In this document: in pieces, positions 58,781 through 64,000 of the stretch
Layout of the letters: each line of letters begins with the position of its first letter
How positions within the stretch are numbered: the stretch's first letter is position 1
Assembly: GCA_029263715.1 (NCBI GenBank)
Contig: JAJUFP010000004.1
Location: 153,710 to 217,709 of the forward strand
Direction: 5' to 3'
DNA length: 64,000 bases
From: Nitrososphaera sp.
GTDB lineage: Archaea; Thermoproteota; Nitrososphaeria; Nitrososphaerales; Nitrososphaeraceae
Notes under the pieces: model-generated
Database searches by the model: none
Told to the model about the DNA's origin: nothing
The model's input: the letters and a program-made list of their open reading frames with translations, nothing else
Translations under genes and position numbers: made by a program

Positions 58781-59692
58781 ATGCAGATGGTGTTTCTTGG
58801 AACTTCTTCCGCTGCACCCACCATCCAGCGGGGACTTTCATCAATAGCAATAATGCGTGATGGCGAGCTTTTGCTTTTCGATGCCGGCGAGGGGATGCAG
58901 CGCAACTTCATCAAAGCAGGTTTAGGAATGAACCGGAAAATGAAGGTCTTTGTATCTCACATGCATGCGGATCACTGTGTGGGCCTGCTGGGACTTTTGC
59001 AGACCATGGCGCTGCAGGGCAGGGAGAGGAGGCTTGATGTTTACGGCCAGCCACGACTCAAGGAATTTTTGATCGAAAACATGCGGATAATCAACTTTGG
59101 ACTGACCTTTGATGTTGCGATCCACACCATAGAGCAGGAAGGCGTCGTCGTGGAGGAAAACGACTACCGCGTGCTTTGCTGCGAGGCCAAGCATTCGGTG
59201 CCTTCACTGTCATTCAAGCTGGAAGAGCTGGACAGGCCCGGCGTCTTTGACGTTGAAAGGGTAAAGAAGATGGGAATACCGCAAGGAGAGCTTTACAGCC
59301 GGCTGCAGCACGGCCAAGACATAGAGTACATGGGCAAGGCAGTCAGGTCCAGAGACGTTGTTGGACCTTCACGGCCTGGAAGGAAGATCGGGATTTCCGG
59401 CGACACCAGACCCACCGATAAGCTGGCCAAGTTTTTCAGCGGCTGCGACATTCTTGTTTTTGAATCGACTTATGCCCATGACAAGCTTCAGAAGGCCCTT
59501 GAAACATCCCATTCAACGGCCACTGAGGCGGCCACCCTGGCCAAGCAGGCCGGTGTAAAGAAGCTGTTTCTTACCCACTTTAGCGCAAGGTACGACGAGA
59601 CGTCGCAGCTTGTCAGCGAGGCCAAAGCCATACATGATGACGTTGAGGCTGCTGAAGACCTAAAGGTAGTCGAGATACCCTACCCCGCCTAG
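58781..59692 (+). CDS. rnz: Ribonuclease Z
   Basis: MVFLGTSSAAPTIQRG, VSHMHADHCVGLLGLLQTMAL, ISGDTRPT, LTHFSARY. Confidence 0.94.
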   Translation: MQMVFLGTSSAAPTIQRGLSSIAIMRDGELLLFDAGEGMQRNFIKAGLGMNRKMKVFVSHMHADHCVGLLGLLQTMALQGRERRLDVYGQPRLKEFLIENMRIINFGLTFDVAIHTIEQEGVVVEENDYRVLCCEAKHSVPSLSFKLEELDRPGVFDVERVKKMGIPQGELYSRLQHGQDIEYMGKAVRSRDVVGPSRPGRKIGISGDTRPTDKLAKFFSGCDILVFESTYAHDKLQKALETSHSTATEAATLAKQAGVKKLFLTHFSARYDETSQLVSEAKAIHDDVEAAEDLKVVEIPYPA

Positions 59693-60633
59693 TCCAGGAC
59701 TTTTACGTACTTTGACAAATCTTCTGCATCCTTGATCTCCGCAAGGCGGTCCGCGTCCACGGAAATGTACGCGGCTTTGAAGTCTTGATAGGCTTCCCTG
59801 CTTGAAAACAAGGTCAGGATCATCCTGTCATGATCGATTTTGAATCCCTGGCAGGGCTCGTGGCCCCTGACAACGGTTCTTGTTCCGGTGGCGGCAAGCC
59901 ATCTTTTCGTTGCCTGGCTGCCAAAATGTCTTCCGATTCCTCTGCTGGACCGGTCCCAGCCCAGCTTGCTGACTATTGGACGCGGGTCGTTCCATAGCAG
60001 TTCCTCAAGCACCCTGCTGTGGACATGGTTTTCCTGCGCAAGAGATATAGATTCTCTGAAATCCTCCAGCGCGTCAGGTTCCGTGGGCAGACCGCCGTGC
60101 ACCAAGAGCAGGTCGTTTCTTATCACCACCGCCAAGGTAGTCAGCTTGAAAAATTCCAGAATCCTGCGGTAGATCATCTTTGCATCGTCACCAAATCTGT
60201 CGATGAGGTCGTATGGAAGGTCATGCGGCGAGAAGGGGAATTCAGCCGGGGCTTCATGGTTCCCCCTCATCAACAGGACAGAATCAGGATGCCGGCTTTT
60301 CAGGGAGCAGACGGAATACAGGATGCCAACAGAATCGCTTCCCCGGTCAACGTAGTCGCCTAGAAAGACCAGTTTGTTCAGAGGGTTTGACAGGAACTTG
60401 TCGTATTCAATTTCGCCAAGGATCCGGAAAAGAGATTCCATATCGCCATGCAGGTCGCTTACTATAACCAGATTATCCAGTTTCTGGATTTCAACGAGAC
60501 CGCCCCTCACGATGCTGCCGGCCATGGTTTTTGCCTGCCTTTGCAACTGCATCGCCTCCGCAGCCTCTCCAAGCACTTTCAGAAATTCAGCTGATCCAGC
60601 TTGCGAGGCGGATTCTGCCAGTCCAGAAGCCAA
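59689..60633 (-). CDS. PPP-family serine/threonine protein phosphatase
   Basis: VSDLHGDMESL, VFLGDYVDRGSDSVGIL, LLMRGNHEAP, VHGGLPT, VRGHEPCQGF. Confidence 0.93.
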   Translation of the reverse strand: MASGLAESASQAGSAEFLKVLGEAAEAMQLQRQAKTMAGSIVRGGLVEIQKLDNLVIVSDLHGDMESLFRILGEIEYDKFLSNPLNKLVFLGDYVDRGSDSVGILYSVCSLKSRHPDSVLLMRGNHEAPAEFPFSPHDLPYDLIDRFGDDAKMIYRRILEFFKLTTLAVVIRNDLLLVHGGLPTEPDALEDFRESISLAQENHVHSRVLEELLWNDPRPIVSKLGWDRSSRGIGRHFGSQATKRWLAATGTRTVVRGHEPCQGFKIDHDRMILTLFSSREAYQDFKAAYISVDADRLAEIKDAEDLSKYVKVLD

Positions 60634-60711
60634 TGTATAGTATTGCCGCAGGCTTGCTAATTACCTCTCCGAAGAGGAATTATAACTGGCGGCCTGCCGC
60701 CAATCCGGTAA

Positions 60712-61035
60712 ATGCATCACGAGGTATGGCTTGAAATAAGACCGTGCACCGAGCCCTCCAACGCGAGGGAGATAAATCCAGCAATGTTGCCGAGGTTTCC
60801 GGCCCTGTCGGAAGGCCTGAAAATTGCAGAGAACGCCGGCGAAAAGGCGCGCTTGAAGAACGCTGGAAACCTGTGGGATTATTCCCGGCGGCTTGATGCA
60901 GGCGAGGTTGCAGATATCTCGGAGATTTTTGACAACTGGGAGACAAAAGAAGACGACAAGTCCGTATCCCGTACCGTCAACATCACATACAACGGAGCTT
61001 GTTACAGCCTGACGTTGTTTTCATACAAGGCGTAA
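60712..61035 (+). CDS. Hypothetical protein
   Basis: 107-aa ORF without competitor. Confidence 0.6.
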   Translation: MHHEVWLEIRPCTEPSNAREINPAMLPRFPALSEGLKIAENAGEKARLKNAGNLWDYSRRLDAGEVADISEIFDNWETKEDDKSVSRTVNITYNGACYSLTLFSYKA

Positions 61036-61087
61036 TTCACGGCCGCAGGATTACGATCCGCGAGGTGAAAAGATTATCGTGCAGGAC

Positions 61088-61519
61088 TTAATGCTCGCTT
61101 TTGAAATGAGCTACGGTTTTCTTTATCTTCTGGGCCATCTTGAACCCTGACTTGGTTGCCTTGATAGCTTTGAAGAGCTTGAATGCAGCCTTCATGAATT
61201 TGAGTGGCATGAGAAGGGGGATCAGTGCGGTCATGATGATATCCAGCCAGTATTTTTTCACAAGTGCCTTCAGGCTTCCGACCTTCAGGTACTTGATGTA
61301 AATGTCTACAAGCAATAGTCCGAAGACTATCCACGGTATCAGTTCAAAATACGACTCCAGTTCATGGGGTATATGGACTGGGCTTTCATGCAAGCCAAGC
61401 AGCGCATAATCAAAGGCCAGAAAAGAGACAAAGAATATCGCAAGCAGTACCACCACTGCGATGTCTATGGCCTTTGAATAAACAACAAGATGGCTGGAAG
61501 GCATTAGTTTGTTTGGCAA
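61088..61519 (-). CDS. Small membrane protein
   Basis: Three hydrophobic helices and a basic C-terminal tail. Confidence 0.65.
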   Translation of the reverse strand: MPNKLMPSSHLVVYSKAIDIAVVVLLAIFFVSFLAFDYALLGLHESPVHIPHELESYFELIPWIVFGLLLVDIYIKYLKVGSLKALVKKYWLDIIMTALIPLLMPLKFMKAAFKLFKAIKATKSGFKMAQKIKKTVAHFKSEH

Positions 61520-61807
61520 TACTATGTCAAAAATGCGTATAAAAGGTTGCTATCGTTGAGCTATAAAAAATCATATTTCGTTTTGAGCAGACTTAGAAAA
61601 AGTGCTTTTTTCGCGATAAGCAAAATCATTGCTTAATTGTTCTCAGCGTCTAATTTTACAGCAAACTACACTGAAAACACGTCGTAATCTTTCTTTTTCT
61701 AAGAATGCAAACGTTCTCTTGCAATGGCCTGACAGACCATGCAGAATACTTCGGTCTTCAGACGGCCGGCATCACAAATGTAATATAATGATTGTACACA
61801 GTATTTT

Positions 61808-62127
61808 GCGGAGGCAGGGAGGGTCGGGGTGCTAGCCGTGCCCCATATCGGAAATCGGCTTCATGCCGGGACCAGTAACTGCTGGGTAAATCCGCTGGGA
61901 GGAGGTACCCGCTTGCCTTGCTGAAATGAAATCACGCCGTGTCGGATGGTTATGAGTAGCGATCTGCGCGAAGGCGCGGCGTCGACTACGAATCGTCGAA
62001 ATGGGTGAGGTCCGGGAGGGAGCAACCCTAAGGCGGCGTAGCCATGCTAGCACGTCTACGTGGTGGATCTTGCAGGGCTTGAGATGGGGTCTTTTGCCAA
62101 CGGTGGTACCGGTGGGCTGCCTCCGCC
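61808..62127 (+). ncRNA. Archaeal 7S SRP RNA
   Basis: Terminal helix gcggaggcag (61808-61817) pairs with ctgcctccgc (62117-62126); contains gtgaggtccgggagggagcaaccct, matching the SRP helix 8 core. Confidence 0.88.
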
Positions 62128-62165
62128 TTTCGGATGATTTAAATTAAATTCTGGGAACAATTTTT

Positions 62166-62480
62166 TTGAGTTTGCCTATAGACCCTGACTTTCAGATGCA
62201 CAGGCAGGTAGCGCTTGTCTACGAGAATCTGAAAGTATGGCAAGATTCCAAAAGCAAGTTTGGCATCTATGGTACAGATGTCGCAGTGGACTTTGACCTC
62301 TGCATAGGAGATGGTGCCTGCATTGACGTCTGCCCGGTCAACGTTTTTGAATGGCACTATGAAGGCGTGGACAAAAAAGCCATACCCACCAGGGAGCGGG
62401 ATTGCATTTACTGCTTTGGCTGCGAGGCTGTCTGCCCCAAGTTTGCGATTCGGGTTACGCCACCGGTGAGAAAAGCATGA
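62166..62480 (+). CDS. 4Fe-4S ferredoxin
   Basis: LCIGDGACIDVCPVNVFEW; CIYCFGCEAVCPKFAI. Confidence 0.93.
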   Translation: MSLPIDPDFQMHRQVALVYENLKVWQDSKSKFGIYGTDVAVDFDLCIGDGACIDVCPVNVFEWHYEGVDKKAIPTRERDCIYCFGCEAVCPKFAIRVTPPVRKA

Positions 62481-63478
62481 TCAAGATAGACGAGAAGAGG
62501 ATCTTTGAGGTAATAGAGCAGCGCAAGCCCAGATCTGTTGCCCTAAACGGAGCTGAGGCGCTGATACCAAGGTTTCAGGATGTTGCAGACCACATCACTG
62601 AAAGGTTTGGCATACAGGCCTACGTCATAGGCGATACCTGCTGGGGGTCCTGCGATCTGAACACCCATGCGGCAGACATGCTTGGCGCAGACATACTTTT
62701 CAGCATCGGCCACACGGTTGCAATGGAAACCTTTGGCGAGAAGGTGGTCATGATAAACGCCTTTGACGACGTCTCTTTTGATACTGTGGCCCGCAAGTGT
62801 GCCAAGGAGCTGCAGGGCAAATACAAGACAGTATCGCTGCTCACGGACAGCCAGCACCTTGAGCAGGTTGAGGGCGTAAAAAAGATCTTTGAAGAGTACG
62901 GCTACCAGGTCATAATCGGCAGGGGCAAGGGTCAGCTGCTTGATGCCCAGGTATTTGGCTGCGAATTCTATCCTGCATGGAACGTGCAAAGAAAGGTTGA
63001 TGCCTACATTTTCCTGGGCCAGAGCATGTTTCATTCTGCCAGCGTCGCCATGGCTACAGAGAAGCCGACCTTCATGCTGGACCCGTACTTTGAGGAATAT
63101 TCCCAAGTCAACGAGTTTGCGCAGGGGCTGCAAAAACGCGCGATACTTGCAATTTACAAGGCTCTTGACGCTGAAAGGATCGGCCTCATAATTGGCCTGA
63201 AGGAAGGGCAGTTTGCGCATGTCCGCGCGCTGGAATTGAAAAAGGAATTCGAGAGATTGGGCAAAAAAGTGCAGCTGATAGCCCTGACAGAGATCACTGA
63301 CGACAGGGTCCAGATCTTCAAGGGCATCGACGCGTTTGTGCAGGTTGCATGTCCTAGGATAGCCACCGACAACCATTTCAAAAAGCCGATGCTCTCCGTT
63401 CCGCAAGCTTTGGCGTTGATAAAACTGCTGAAAAAGGAGCCAATAGAAGACTTTTTAAGAATTCAGCACTGGTTATAG
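62477..63478 (+). CDS. dph2: Diphthamide biosynthesis radical enzyme
   Basis: AYVIGDTCWGSCDLNTHAADMLGADILFSIGHT; VQVACPRIATDNHFKKPML; start 62477 overlaps the ferredoxin stop. Confidence 0.92.
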   Translation: MIKIDEKRIFEVIEQRKPRSVALNGAEALIPRFQDVADHITERFGIQAYVIGDTCWGSCDLNTHAADMLGADILFSIGHTVAMETFGEKVVMINAFDDVSFDTVARKCAKELQGKYKTVSLLTDSQHLEQVEGVKKIFEEYGYQVIIGRGKGQLLDAQVFGCEFYPAWNVQRKVDAYIFLGQSMFHSASVAMATEKPTFMLDPYFEEYSQVNEFAQGLQKRAILAIYKALDAERIGLIIGLKEGQFAHVRALELKKEFERLGKKVQLIALTEITDDRVQIFKGIDAFVQVACPRIATDNHFKKPMLSVPQALALIKLLKKEPIEDFLRIQHWL

Positions 63479-63859
63479 GAAAATAGCTTATCGTTTTTGC
63501 CAGGACCGACTCTAATAAGCCTTTGTGCAAAGGAATAAATAGCAGCATAAAACTTGCGATTTTTCATAGAAAACACACATTTTATACAGTTGTCGAATAC
63601 TCTTGTTAAATTTATTGGAACAATATATGCTGTTATGTGTAAAATATTGCACATATTACTGTTATTTTCCAATGATTTATTTGTAACATTTGCAAGAAAC
63701 TCAGGTCGTAGATTATATCAATTTTGACAAAATGTCCGTTTTGATAATAAAAAATTTGTATAAATCTTATATAGATATTGTGTTATATATAGAGCAAGGG
63801 GGAATGAACTAAGGTAAGGTGGTTGTCCGCCTGAACTAGTGTTTTCCTGGTGAAAAAAG

Positions 63860-64000
63860 ATGACTTGCAAGGGTATATGCATACGTCACAAGGCTCAAAA
63901 GCCAGTCGGCTCTGGAAGGTACGCCAGTGGACAGAAACGCTGCCAGATATGTGAGATCTTTATCAAGTGGGATGGTCTGTGGTGCCCATGCTGCGGCTAT
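63860..64000 (+). CDS. Zinc-ribbon protein, 5' part (truncated by window end)
   Basis: MTCKGICIRHKAQKPVGSGRYASGQKRCQICEIFIKWDGLWCPCCGY. Confidence 0.8.
   Translation, partial: MTCKGICIRHKAQKPVGSGRYASGQKRCQICEIFIKWDGLWCPCCGY

Noticed and set aside
62543-63406. 287-aa minus-strand ORF
   Set aside because: Antisense to dph2, which has clear family motifs
1-64000. CRISPR arrays, rRNA genes, transposases or prophage modules
   Set aside because: Looked for regularly spaced repeats, rRNA-like sequence, transposase/integrase motifs and phage structural genes; none recognised by eye

Overview
This window looks like chromosome from an ammonia-oxidising thaumarchaeon of the Nitrososphaera type. Supporting genes are NirK, multicopper oxidase, CdvA, SepF, aCPSF1, tandem-domain ThyX, G1P dehydrogenase, intron-containing tRNAs and a 7S RNA. 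Most of it is densely packed housekeeping sequence: ilvB/ilvN/leuA/leuB, carA/carB, purD, folD, purU, acs, trpS, pheS/pheT, egsA, prs, rnz and dph2. RNA genes seen are tRNA-Leu(UAA), tRNA-Thr(GGU), tRNA-Leu(CAA), tRNA-Cys(GCA) and an SRP (7S) RNA. No rRNA, CRISPR array, transposase or prophage was recognised. The strongest anomaly is the carAB locus. Conserved CarB sequence is interrupted at its most conserved N-terminal motif by a 30-nt in-frame segment carrying UAG. Neither carA nor carB has a canonical start codon in the frame that encodes its conserved N-terminus. Other points worth a second look are a degenerate or recoded RelE-like toxin module, a ThyX protein whose signature motif appears split between two fused domains, a class III cyclase next to a HEPN-like gene in an AT-richer patch, palindromic putative operators upstream of the copper-enzyme genes, and a SelB-like protein without a P-loop. 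All calls come from reading the sequence and the supplied ORF translations; no database search was run.
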